Assembly (NCBI GenBank): GCA_010093605.1
Contig: MU004181.1
Coordinates: forward strand, 62,001 to 126,000
DNA length: 64,000 nt
Reading direction: 5' to 3'
Origin: Lophium mytilinum
Lineage: Eukaryota > Ascomycota > Dothideomycetes > Mytilinidiales > Mytilinidiaceae
In this document: piece by piece, positions 34,209 to 44,920 of the stretch
Numbering within the stretch: position 1 is the stretch's first letter
Layout: every line of letters starts with the position of its first letter
Program-made: the position numbers and the translations under genes
Notes under the pieces: model-generated
What the model was told of the DNA's origin: nothing
The model's database searches: none
Seen by the model: only the letters and a program-made list of their open reading frames with translations

Positions 34209-34466
34209 AGTACACGCAGGGCTCGGTATCAATCAATCAATCGGGCCACTTCGAATTGATTGAATTGACAGCTTAGTCAGCAGAGGTTTCCGTTGATTGA
34301 AACCGTCAATATTGACTGATATCTGTATGGTCGACCAATCCAGTGCTTACGAATTGATTGATTGAACCTTTTCCAGAGCCCGATTGATTGCTTCAATCCC
34401 CCAAGACTTCAATCAATTCAATCGATCGATTGCTTCAGTTGATTGATTCCGAGCCCTGAGTACACG
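34209..34466. mobile_element. hAT-type MITE with 8-bp target duplication
   Basis: A 242-bp element at 34217-34458 begins CAGGGCTCGGTATCAATCAA and ends with the inverted complement TTGATTGATTCCGAGCCCTG, one mismatch in the outer 19 bp. The perfect duplication AGTACACG flanks it at 34209-34216 and 34459-34466. An 8-bp duplication and CAGGG-type ends are typical of hAT transposons. The inside is full of ATTGATTGA repeats in both directions and has no open frame, so it is a non-autonomous miniature element that needs a transposase from elsewhere. The intact duplication suggests a fairly recent insertion, between copies C and D. Confidence 0.88.
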
Positions 34467-34906
34467 CTTTGCCGGACCTGCATATTCATTGTGAATACCA
34501 GAGTCAACTAATGCAGGTGAGAGAAATCAGGTACTAGCGAAACTATAAAGCCGCTCATTTGCGAAGAGCTTTTTACTCGATTTTAGGTATAGTATCTCTA
34601 TTTTTTTGCGTCGATCCTGCTATATGGGTCTGAGTGGCTGGGTTTCTCTAGAGCGTGGATTACACTGGATAGGTTTTCGCACCACGGTCTGAGCTTGATG
34701 GCTTCATCGAAGGCTGTGTGGGATGGGTTCGTCACTCCGAAGAGATTTAGAAGTAGGTCAATGCCACCGATGCATTGAATTAGCTCTTACTTGAGAGTGA
34801 ACATTGTTAAACTAAAGCGTCTCAGGCACGTGGCTTCAGGAGTATTCTCGGTCACCTGCAAAGTCTCCAAGAAAACAAGTATCTATCAGCTTCGCCTTTG
34901 AGTCGA
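34467..34906. other. Intergenic, no supported gene
   Basis: Sequence downstream of copy D on its strand; nothing recognised. Confidence 0.5.
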
Positions 34907-36251
34907 TTACCAACCAGAATCCATAGTTTCAGTTGCGGCTGCGAGCCAGTCCCTCACAAGCTCATCGTAGAACTTAGCCGGCACAAACGCCTCCGTCGAA
35001 ACCGACTGAGCACCGCCTAGGTTCTGATCTTTCTGTCGCTTCTCTTCCTCTGACTCCATGGCGTCCTTATCCACACACTCCTGCAAGCGCTTCAAGAAGG
35101 CAGTATCATCACATACCGCCCACTGATACTTCAACCCGACATGCTGAAGCGCCTTGATGTCCACAACCCTTCGAACGCGTCCTTCGAACTCCGCACGTGC
35201 ACCAAATGAGGTACTATCGAGCACATACTCTGGCTGCCTCGGCGCGTCCACGCCGTCAGTGTTGAGTGGTATGACCCACGTTCTCCCGTCGTCGAGGCCA
35301 CGCGACCAGTAAGCCGGTACGTAGTCCCGATACTCGAACCTCCCCGGTCTGCGGCCGGTGGTTCTAAGCAGGCGCCGCCATGGATCTCGAGAGTCTCCGT
35401 TGATGGTGTGGTAGCAGCTGTTACAGAAGGTCCAACGTGCGAAGGGCACGTATATCTTGATGGCAGTGACGAAGTTGGCGAGGGCGGTGTTGAATTGGAC
35501 GCCACCGCGCAGTATGGCGACGATGGGCTGCGTGCTGGTGTAGCGGATCGAGATTGCGGTTTTCTGGTGGATGGGGGACGACTGGCGCTCATAGCGTGCG
35601 CGCTTTGAGGCGTGGAGTATTAGTCTACGGCTTGAGTCGAGGAGGGAAGGGGTCGTCGGCAAGACTTACGGTTATCCAGTCGGAGCCTGCGAACTTGCTA
35701 GACTCATCGCTACGATCTTCCGATGCTATGGTGTAGCCCTCTTCAAGAAGATAGGCTACGAGCTGATCTTTGTGTGGGCTGCGGTCGTCGACTATTACCT
35801 GTATCAACGGCCGACCACGCCTGCGATCCAAGAAGTCGAGCACGAAAGTGCCGGAGATGACGCCCGAAGATTTCTCTAGTCTGTTACGGAAGGCAATAGG
35901 GCTCTTGAAGTAGCGCTGAAGTGCTGTGTTGATGTTCCATTGCGTTCGGAGCGCGGTCTCGTAGCCCTCGTGGGTGAATGCGCGGTGGACACGTCGTAGT
36001 TTGACGATGTCGGTTGGCTCGAGATATTGGATGATACGGTCGACCATTGGGACGTATCTGCTAGGCTCGAAGAGGAAGTTGAGGGGGTTCGGCGTGTATT
36101 CCACGGAGGCTGATACTCCTGTGTGATCCAGAGGCCCTTTTGCAGGTGGCCTTTTGGGTGAGGTTGGGGGCTGGTGTTGGCCACGGACTTCTCTGTCCCT
36201 ATTAACCCTATTGCCATCGACGATGAACCTGCTGGTGGGAAAGGAAGCCAT
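34907..36251 (-). CDS. F-box-like / degenerate NTase-like family protein (copy D)
   Basis: Two exons, 36251-35670 and 35602-34907, with a 67-nt phase-0 intron (GTAAGT...CAAAG, branch GACTAAT), giving 425 aa. F-box-like part: FLFEPSRYVPMVDRIIQYLE then PTDIVKLRRVHRAF. Blocks: TQWNINTALQRYFKSP, FRNRLEKSSGVISGTFVL, DFLDRRR, then LIQVIV where other copies have L-D-[ILV]. It is thus the only copy that has lost the conserved Asp. Later blocks: TALANFVTAIKIYVPFARWT and LDDGRTWVIPLNTDGVDAP. The exon junction is supported by reading frame and by the same intron position in three neighbours. Confidence 0.85.
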
Positions 36252-36916
36252 TTTTGGCGTTGAGAGCTGACTTTGCCAGCCGCACCTTATTTTGCTGATA
36301 AGAGTGGTAGGTAAGCTGGAGGCTGGTGTGCAAGCGTAGGTGCCTTTTCAGAAGGTAGTCTTTTGGTCGTGGCATAGTTTGGTGAATCGTGGATCTTGCC
36401 ACCTTACCTCGCAGAATTTTTACATCTTGAATGGGGGTGAATATATGAAAGAGCAGAGAAAATAACAGAGAGACATAGGAGACTAGCTTCCCTGAAGAAA
36501 CACTCATCTCCAGGAAAGTGCATAGTGCCCGCCTTATTTAATCAATCTGGGATTCCTGCTCGCGAACTAAGCCGTGACAAAGGAGGGTGCGCAAATCTTG
36601 AGGAGGATTATAGAATACGGCACAATAAAACAGGTTTAGACACTCCTTGGGTCTGCATGAGGTATCTTGGTAGGCTCTGAAACTTCACTTTGAAAACTCG
36701 ATGCAGTGGAAATCGGGTTATTTTTTGATTAACCGAAGGCGTACTAGCCATGGTGCTCCTTGCAGCGGCGTGGAGAGGCGGCAGAGCAGTGGGATCTCTG
36801 TGTATCTAGACTCATGATCTAGCACTGTATAGCATCCTTGCTGATGAAAGCGAAAGTGCGAGAGGTTAGATACCTTTCTGACCTCCCATCATGACATCCT
36901 AGCGTAGTCATGGAAA
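36252..36916. other. Intergenic, no supported gene
   Basis: Promoter of copy D and 3' flank of copy E. A minus frame at 36208-36507 reads into the copy D leader and is not called. Confidence 0.5.
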
Positions 36917-38232
36917 CTACACAACGACCTTCCCATCTTTGAACGCCTTCAAACACTCCAATACCAAGTCATCAAGCCAGATCGGCGGGTCGAATGCCCC
37001 TGCCTCCGCCTCAAACGACTCGACTCCAAAATCCGCCAAGAAGGCCGTTGGCCAACTCTCCTTCGGCATCGTCATGAGTTCCAGGACTAAGCACCCATGC
37101 ACCCTATCCTTGATAAGATCTACTTGGCACTCCCGGGCAGCCCATTCATATTGTAGAGCCACGTGCGTGATAGGCTCGACGTCCACGTGATACGTCCCGA
37201 GATTTCTGAATGTGGTATCTGGCGTGACGGCAAACGTGGTGCTGGAGATAACATGTTCTGGCTGCCAGGGGTCTTCCATATCGTCTGCATTGAGGGGAAA
37301 GGTCCAAGTGAAGCCATCGTCTAAGCTACGGAGTTCCTCTGGTACATCTTGTTCAATAAACTCGTTATCCCGGAGGCTCCGCCCACTCTCTTTCGCGATA
37401 GACAGGGCGTTGCATGCCTCCTCGTGGGGGTGTTCAAAGTCCCCGTATGGATAGGAGCGACGGAGGCGGAAGGTGGACTGCGCAAAAGGCACATACACGT
37501 GAGAAGACGTGATGATATTGGCGAGTGCAGTGGTGTGCTGGAGACCTTGGAGGATTGAGATCACTGGGGAATTCTCTGTACGGGTAATGTAGATGTGGTG
37601 AAGGGTAGGGTCGAATCTGCTCATTGAGTAATTCTTTCGCTTTCATAGAGTTAGTATTCCGCATGGACATCAGGAGATATTGTGAAGGAACATACACGAA
37701 CCCACGGCCGTGGATGGCCGTTCATCACCATATTGTACCCTTCAGCCACTAAGTAGTCGAATATAGTCTCAGTCATGTCTTCATCATCGCGCGAGACGAA
37801 GATGTCCAGGCGCTTGCAAGACGAGATGGTGCGGCGGTCGAGGAAGTGCAGCGCGAACTCGCCAGAGATGCATCCTGACGCCATGCCCAACGCATTCCGG
37901 AACGCCTTAGGATCTTTGAAGAACTTTGCAAGCGCAGTGTTGATGTTCCATTGTGTACTGAGCGCAGCGGGATACGCGTTGTAAGCAAGATTGCGGTTCA
38001 CGCCTCGAAGAACAACGAGATCTTCAGGTTCCAGGTAGTTGACGATGCGGTCGAAGATCGGGACGTATTGGGCTGAATTCGCGAGGAGGTCAATAAGACG
38101 ACCTTTTGGGGGTACAGTACCGTTGGAATCAGGAGTGTTGAGTTCGCCGGTATTCGTGTCGATCATGTCGATGTCCATGACATCTCTGGCTGGGATAACA
38201 GTGGCACCGTCGGGGGTGGAGGAGTCGGCCAT
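36917..38232 (-). CDS. F-box-like / degenerate NTase-like family protein (copy E)
   Basis: Two exons, 38232-37696 and 37639-36917, joined across a 56-nt phase-0 intron (GTATGT, perfect TACTAAC branch, GAAAG), giving 419 aa. The Met at 38232 (MADSSTPDG) is preferred over 38259 because it matches the MGDS start of copy F. F-box-like part: LIDLLANSAQYVPIFDRIVN then YLEPEDLVVLRGVNRNL. Blocks: TQWNINTALAKFFKDP, FRNALGMASGCISGEFAL, HFLDRR, LDIFV, TALANIITSSHVYVPFAQST and LDDGFTWTFPLNADDMEDP. The C-terminal block IWLDDLVLECLKAFKDGKV matches copies D and G. The exact acceptor could be six nt further on. Confidence 0.85.
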
Positions 38233-39115
38233 GGCTGTGGGCAGCTTGGAGCCGATCACTGTGTTATTTGAGTTGTGGCGGAGGAGGAGTGTGAAGCCAA
38301 GTAGCTAAGGATGTATCACAAACGCGTAAATACTGTTCGGGAGGTCCCCTTATTTCCGTTGCCTTGCTGTTCGGCCTGGTGAATGGAGGCCAGCATGAGC
38401 ACGGTCAATGCTTCAGATGTCACGTGCAACTGAACATCATCCAACCCAGCCACAAGATTTAGAGCACGATCACATTGCTCCTCATTTCACGGTCGGAGGG
38501 ACCTCTAATTGTATGTTACCTCTCCCATACGCGCACAACGCCGTTTATCAAACGCGCATGTGCAATTTCTGTCCGATTCTCTACATATTTGGCCTTCCAG
38601 TTCACCGTCATCTAGATAGCAAGACGAGTTGGCTCGTGAGCATAGCAATAGCGAATCGGGCGTCACGCTTCAGATGCTAATACCTTGAATACAGCTTTGG
38701 CAACGTTGCGCGAACCGCTTCGAAGATTCGACGCACGGAGGAATTTTGCGTGCTTGGAAAAAGCTGTGTGGTTAGTAACACGATACACAGCGATATCATG
38801 GCCTTTCATTGAGCTTGTAACGGTACATATCACAGTATGTGTCGAGAAGGTACGCCGTTGCTCCAGAATTGAGGGCCATTATTACCCAGGTGAAATCGAA
38901 AAAAAGATAATCCAAGCTCGCAATTTTATACTTGAACTTCTGTTTCTAAGCTGGGTATAGGATAGTGAAGTTGACTAGCTGAAGACTGCAGACTGGAGAC
39001 GCTCCCACGTTGCGTCAACCTAAGAAGCCAACAAGGGCAAGAAAAGAAGATACTTCTGCAGCCGTCGGCCTCGTCCGTTTTCAGCGAATAGAAACTAGGC
39101 CTCGGGCAGGCCATT
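38233..39115. other. Intergenic, no supported gene
   Basis: Promoter of copy E and 3' flank of copy F; nothing recognised. Confidence 0.5.
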
Positions 39116-40452
39116 CTAGCTACACCTCTTGATACACTCCTCTTCTTGGTCACGAAGCCACTCCGGCATCATGTCATCGTACCTTGCCCCCAAATCAAGC
39201 TGGTCTGATTGAAGAAGCTGATTGTTACGTATGAGATCGCGCAGACTGGTGTTCCCGTTATCAGGCCACTGATTCTTCGGCAATACAGACACCTCCATTG
39301 CTAAAGCCGTGTTCAAGAAGGCGTCGACAGTACAGAAGTGTGCCCACACATACTGTAGCGCAGGATAAGATATCTGGCTCAGTTCCACCTTATAGTAGTG
39401 CTCGTTCTGGTCCCAAATCTCGGTAGCCCAGTATTTGAATGCCGTAGGATCTGTGACAAAGCTGGGAGTTGCAGGAGCAAGGACGTTGGTTGAGTCGAAA
39501 TCCATGCACCATGAGTGACCGTCAGTCAATTTGCGCAGCTGCGTCGAGTTATTGAGGTCTTTCCAGCGGATTCCTAGCAATCGACACCCAGCCTTCGCGA
39601 TGGACTTCAGATATTCACCAGGATCCTCTTTAAGGTTCCCGTGAAGGTAGGCACGGCGCTCGCAGAAAGTCTGTCTTGCGAAGGGAGCGTATATTTTCGT
39701 CGAAGTAATGAAGTTGGCAAGAGCGAGAGTGCATTGGCGTCCCTTAGATAGGAGGTCTACGATAGGTGTTTCGCGTGTGTTTTGTAGACATATTGATCGA
39801 CCGTCGGTTTCTGGGCGCTGATATACATCCGTTTTATATCGGTTGTCCTCACCTGTGCCTGCGGAGTGCTCCTCGTCGTGGTTGTAAGAGTGAGTCACGG
39901 CGTAGCCTTCGCGGTCGATTGCCAATGACATGAACTCGGCATTGCCAATACCTCCCATCTCTCCGTACACGAAGACATCAAGACGATCGCCGATGGATCG
40001 CCTATCATGGAATTCGAGCGCGAATTGACCAGATATAATTCCCGAGGTTTGCCCAAGCATGCCACGAAATGCCACGGGGTCCTTCACAAACTTTTTCAAT
40101 GCCGTGTTGATGTTCCATTGCGACTTCTGCACAGTCTCGTAGACTTTTGATAGAGGTTTCGAGACGCTGCGAAGCTTGATAAGGTCGCATACGTCCAGTT
40201 GGGAGGGTATTGATTCGAAAATCGGCCAATGGGCGTTCGGGTGGATGAGGAAGTTGTTGGAGTATATAATGTCGCTTATTCTCCGGTCCCCCTAATCTTA
40301 GGCGGGGCGTGCTTTTTCATCCAACAGAAGTCAACCAAACGTCCGCCCGGCGGTGGATCGGTGGCTACAGTCTTCAGAAATGCGGGGGCGGCGGAGGCAG
40401 ACTCAATTGGATGGGAGCCTGTAGAGGTAGCGGTCGTACAGGAGTCACCCAT
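39116..40452 (-). CDS. F-box-like / degenerate NTase-like family protein (copy F), 5' end disrupted or unusually spliced
   Basis: The body is one long frame from about 40270 to 39116: FLIHPNAHWPIFESIPSQLD then VCDLIKLRSVSKPL, SQWNINTALKKFVKDP, FRGMLGQTSGIISGQFAL, EFHDRR, LDVFV, ALANFITSTKIYAPFARQTF and LTDGHSWCMDFDSTNVLAP. The natural start appears to be ATG at 40452 (MGDSCTTATS ... GGRLVDF) in another frame. Between GRLVDF and the body lie about 70 nt containing the near-palindrome CCTAAGATTAGG flanked by C and G runs. A 44-nt intron (GTTGAC...ATTAG) would keep the frame open but has a poor donor; a frameshifting insertion is the other reading. Unlike D, E, G and H it lacks the conserved internal intron. 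Confidence 0.65.
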
Positions 40453-41607
40453 GATGTGATGTATGTTTGAGTTGCGAGGATGTTGGGTGGACGCTGTGAG
40501 GGTGTGGATGTGAAGTGGTAGTCGAGGGCGATGACCGGTTAACAAAACAGTTTGAACTAAGCGTTGCGTCATTTAAAGAAGCTTGTGAGTTTTCAACCAG
40601 GTGCTTGGGGTATTAAACACCGCGAACTGCCAGTAATCGATTTAATTGGTTGGTTAGCCTATTCACTATCCTAGAGGGTGCCGCCAAGAAACTGACAATC
40701 GCCGAAGAGGGACTATGCGTGTATCTGGACGACTTTTTGAGTGCAAACAAACTTATACAACAACATCACTTGTGCCAATTACAGTTGGCGCGAGCGACGC
40801 TTTTGACAAAGACTATAATGTCAGCGCCGGCTCGTGGCCCTCGATTGAGTCCTTATGTATCTCGACTTGCGCTCGTTCTTCGTGATCATAACCGCCAAAC
40901 ATTGCTAGCATCACGGGACTAGCACAATCATTCCCCATTCCGCAAAAATGACAAACTCAAGTTCGAAAAGCCCATGATTGACACCCATGACATCGATCCT
41001 ATTTGAGCATTAAGCATGGACAGAGGAAGCGAATAATTGGAACCGCGTTGAAAAAATGGAGCAGTTGCTATGCTTGGCTGGTTGGATCTCTAAGATGAGG
41101 GGCATCGAAATCTCACAGTGTGTACAAGGCTGTCAGAAACTCAATAGCGAGGCGCCCATAGGAGGTAAAATGTCACCTGGCCATGCTGTGTTCTTAGATC
41201 CTTGCTCTTACTCCAAGGCGTTCAGAGGAAGGTCGCGGCTAAGCGGACTCTCTGCCCACGAAAAGATGCATGCCCCGGGAGTCGAACCAAGGTCGACCGC
41301 GCGGGGAAAAGGTGCAAAAAAAGTGTCTAACTCCCTTTGATAGAGCGTGTCATCCTTATTACAAGGGCCTATCGCTATTCCAGACATGTCAATGTTCACT
41401 CGACTTGATGCTAGAACGAAGATCTAATGCAGTAGTCCAGACAGATAGTATTCTCTACTCAAATTCTATGGTTCCCAAACAAGTACTCATCTCTCTCCCA
41501 ACTCAATGTCGGATATCATATCAATAAGCCTCGCAGCTAGCCAGCCTACCAGCCCCTCAACTCTAAGCCATCCGACACCCCTCCCTCCTTAACCTCTCAT
41601 TCTGCTC
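40453..41607. other. Intergenic, holds a tRNA-like fragment
   Basis: Promoter of copy F and 3' flank of copy G. The only named feature is the B-box fragment near 41270-41315. Confidence 0.5.
41265..41315 (-). other. tRNA-like 3' half (B-box), no complete tRNA
   Basis: On the minus strand GGTTCGACTCC is a perfect pol III B-box consensus, followed by CGGGGCATGCATC and then TTTT, a pol III stop. No matching 5' acceptor (GCATGCC-like) or A-box lies upstream at tRNA distance. It is a tRNA relic or a SINE head, like the fragment near 4740, to which it is not clearly similar. Confidence 0.3.
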
Positions 41608-42939
41608 CTACGGTACCTGCTTGCCCTCCGCAATCTTCCCCGCCCACTCCGCCACCATGTCGTCCAGCCACGTCGGCGGCACAAAGTCTCCAGAACGGCT
41701 ATGCAGACCCCTAAACATAAAGTCCATAAGATCAACCGGCCAGTCCTCCTTCGGCAGCTTTCCAATCTCAAGCATGAGGAGATAACGAAGCCGCCTCATC
41801 ACTTCCACGCTTCTGAGCTGGAGCCCTGCCCAGGAATATTGGAGGCCGACGAAATCCAGTGCATCTAGGGCTACGATGAACCGATCGTGGCCTGGCGCAT
41901 CATTCGTGTCAACGCGGACGCTGAAATCGGTCGCTTCGATGACGAAGTCGGGCTCTTTTGGAGTGACGAGGCCGTCTGTTGGGAAGGGGATAACCCAGGT
42001 TTTGCCGTCTGCGAGAGTGCGATAGCAGCGAGCTGGCGTTGGCTTCTCTGTGCTGCCATGGATAGAAGAAGCAGCAACGATATGATCGCGCAGATCACGT
42101 CCACTCTCAGAGGCAACGCTAAGAGCTGCCGGCATCTCCTCATCGCTATCATGCAACATGCCGTGTAGATAAGAGCGGCGCTCCTTGATAGTATACTCCG
42201 CAAAAGGCACATATGCCTTGGTGGCGGTGATGACGTTAGCGAGAGCCGTCGTGTACTGCATTCCCTTCAAAATGCTCACGACCGGCGGGCCCACGGTATA
42301 TTTGACGTAAAGCTTGGTGGGATGTACACCAGTCGGACGTTTTCGAACATAACGGTCCACCTGTGCGAGGTTAGTCATTAAATTCTTTGCTGGTGGGATG
42401 GTACTTACGCCTGTCCACAGACGATTCCTCGCTGGGGCCTGGTGCGTGTGGCCGCCGTGTTGATCGTATCCTTCGTTCTGGAGAAATGCTGTCAATGTCT
42501 CTTTATTCGGCTCCTCCTCAGACATGAAGATGTCGATGCGCTCCCCTGGAGCTCGGCGGTCGAGGAAACGCAGGACAAACTCGCCTGTTACCACTGCTTG
42601 GACTTGGCCCAAAGCGCTTCGGAATCCCACCGGGCTCTTGAAGAACTCGGACAGGGCGGTGTCGATGTTCCATTGGCTCGATTGAGCGGCGGAGAAAACA
42701 TCGTTGGCGGCCAAAGCACGGTCTACGCCACGTAGAGCAATGATGTCCCGTGGTTCAAGATATTGGGTGATAACGTCAAACATCGGGATGTACGCGGATC
42801 CATGAACCAGGAAACTTAGTGCAGTTCCGTCATCGCCGCTGCTAGTGCCGCTTTCATGCGTAATGGCATGATCAGCTGGGCGGCTGGGGTCCTCGAGGGA
42901 TTGGACGTTCGAAGATACCATAGATGAGGCGGAAGGCAT
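41608..42939 (-). CDS. F-box-like / degenerate NTase-like family protein (copy G)
   Basis: Two exons, 42939-42410-side (ending at 42409) and 42360-41608, with a 48-nt intron (GTAAGT, TGACTAAC branch, CACAG). Spliced product 427 aa. The intron is a multiple of three with no stop, so an unspliced message would give 443 aa. F-box-like part: FLVHGSAYIPMFDVITQYLE then PRDIIALRGVDRAL. Blocks: SQWNIDTALSEFFKSP, FRSALGQVQAVVTGEFVL, RFLDRRAPGERIDIFM, TALANVITATKAYVPFAEYT and LADGKTWVIPFPTDGLVTP. The C-terminal block PTWLDDMVAEW is shared with copies D and E. Confidence 0.87.
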   Translation of the reverse strand: MPSASSMVSSNVQSLEDPSRPADHAITHESGTSSGDDGTALSFLVHGSAYIPMFDVITQYLEPRDIIALRGVDRALAANDVFSAAQSSQWNIDTALSEFFKSPVGFRSALGQVQAVVTGEFVLRFLDRRAPGERIDIFMSEEEPNKETLTAFLQNEGYDQHGGHTHQAPARNRLWTGVSTIPPAKNLMTNLAQVDRYVRKRPTGVHPTKLYVKYTVGPPVVSILKGMQYTTALANVITATKAYVPFAEYTIKERRSYLHGMLHDSDEEMPAALSVASESGRDLRDHIVAASSIHGSTEKPTPARCYRTLADGKTWVIPFPTDGLVTPKEPDFVIEATDFSVRVDTNDAPGHDRFIVALDALDFVGLQYSWAGLQLRSVEVMRRLRYLLMLEIGKLPKEDWPVDLMDFMFRGLHSRSGDFVPPTWLDDMVAEWAGKIAEGKQVP

Positions 42940-43747
42940 GGAATAGTGGGGGTGGGCTATTTGTGTGGTGTGGCAGGTTGTATATTAGAGTGGTTGCAAT
43001 GAGTGTATGCGAAGGCAGGAGGTATTTATAGACGTAATTTCTCAGAAGAGCCAGCCTTAGAGGGCAGTGAATTGATCGGGCTCTATATTGGAAGCAGCTC
43101 TAAATTCACCAAGTCTAGAGCACTGCTTGAATCAGTTGTACTTTCATAGCAATAAGAAGCTATACCCTACCAGAGTCAATCATGTTCAAATACTAAAGAA
43201 TACTTATAGCACGGATAGCTTGCAGCTTACTTCGAAAGGCGTCAAGAACATCTAGTATTAAAGGTCTTACGTAAAAAAATAGAGTGGATGCAAAACCCCA
43301 TTTCAAATGCTGACCTCTAGCATATTCATTTGACGGTTACGTCACAGCCTAGTAGATGCCGATTGGCCTCTTCTTACCGAAAGATTCACTTCTTCATGAA
43401 TTTGAGCCTTCTCAAGTTCTGAAATGTCGCATGCTTCGCGACATATAGACCAACTAAAAACTTCCAAGGAATACCACGTGCTTCATCGAACAAGCTACAC
43501 GTACAAGCCAGCCGTAGAACCACACCATTTTACTGCTGCTTGGATTTCCCTAGTAGGACTTTTTTTTTAGGCGCGCGATATCAAGTTCTAAGCAGTGCAA
43601 ATCTGACTACTGTTTTACTCATTGTCTACCGACTAGCTGGGCCACTCCTTACAGTGATATCAAGCACCCAAAACTAGAGCCGAGCAGCAGCAAATCCGCG
43701 TGCACATGTTCATAGCCTCCTCTTGTATCTAATAGCTGCTCTCGTTC
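42940..43747. other. Intergenic, no supported gene
   Basis: Promoter of copy G and the region where the lost C-terminal part of copy H would be expected. I find no recognisable remainder of that part. Confidence 0.5.
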
Positions 43748-44920
43748 CTAGAAAACGTGATAGAATCCGTGTTCTAGCCTTTCGTGGTCGGCGGTGCAGA
43801 CAACGAAGCTGGTGGAGTCAGCTACGTCGTCTGCTTGTTGTGAAGACGCTACGTTCGTCATGTTGAGATCCATGGACCACGTTTCCGAATCACTCAGCGA
43901 GCGCCGAGTGGTTGGCCACGCCACATAATCGGCCCAGTCCTCAGGGTCGTAATAAGATGGCCCTTTTGGACCCTCCTCGACGTCCCAAAGCTCACGGCCT
44001 GTTTGGGAGATGATTTCCACGCCTGCTTGGAACGCAATGCTGTTTATCCGGCCGTTGAGGCCAAAGCGGTAAGACCGGTCGTCTTTGAAGGTCCATCGTG
44101 CAAACGGCGCATAGACCTTAGACGCCGTAATAAAACTGGTGAGGGCCGTATGAGGGTATAGGCCTCGAAGAATCGCGCGGATTGGTGGGTCCATTGGGAA
44201 GATAATAATGATTATCTCCGGTCGGCCTGGCCGTTGATACATCTCGAGCTATTGCTGTCTTAGTGCGCCATTCTTTCAAGAATACTGAACAAGAAAGGGG
44301 ATACTTACTACATCCCTGCCCCCCCAAAGATCTTCCTGGATCCTTGCGTATCCTCCCTTGATGATGTAGTCTCTTATCTCCTCCCGCCTTGGTTCATTCT
44401 TCGAGACTACGATATCCAACCTGTGTCCCGAACTGGAACGGTCCAAGAAATCAAGCACAAAAGGCCCAGATATTACAGCCGATACCTGTCCAACCAAGCT
44501 GCGAAACGCAGTCGGTTTGGTAACGAAGTTGCCCAACGTGCGGTTGAGGTTCCACTGTGTCCTCATCGCAGTGGACATTTCGGCGTCTAGTGTGTGATTG
44601 ACGCGTTTGAGCCGAAGAATGTCGGCGACATGAAGACTACGAGTAATTCCATCAAAAATGGGGACATACTGCTCCCCACTGCCTAGGAAGTCGATTACGT
44701 CTCGTGGTGTTCCGGTTTCGTGGCCGTGGCCGTTGCGCAAAAAAGAGGAAGAACCGACATGTGAGGGCCTCGATTCAACCCAGCCGTTTGCAATTCTTCG
44801 TCGCTTGGACGCTGGCTCCACATGCTCTGCCACGTTTCCGTTATCACCTCGCTTTCTCTTCAATCCATTCGCTCCAGCCGTCGTGGACATTGTAGCTAAG
44901 TTGCCAGATGATGTTGACAC
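43748..44920 (-). CDS. F-box-like / degenerate NTase-like family protein (copy H), C-terminally truncated, with NLS
   Basis: Two exons, 44920-44309 and 44248-43748, with a 60-nt phase-0 intron (GTAAGT...AATAG) at the family position, giving 370 aa. A second Met at 44890 is possible. The N-terminal extension holds a bipartite nuclear signal: LKRKRGDNG ... EPASKRRRIANG. F-box-like part: FLGSGEQYVPIFDGITRSL then VADILRLKRVNHTL. Blocks: TQWNLNRTLGNFVTKP, FRSLVGQVSAVISGPFVL, DFLDRS, LDIVV, TALTSFITASKVYAPFARWT and LSDSETWSMDLNMTNVASS. It stops at GFYHVF, where others continue for about 90-100 residues. It may be a young pseudogene or a shortened nuclear variant. Confidence 0.75.
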
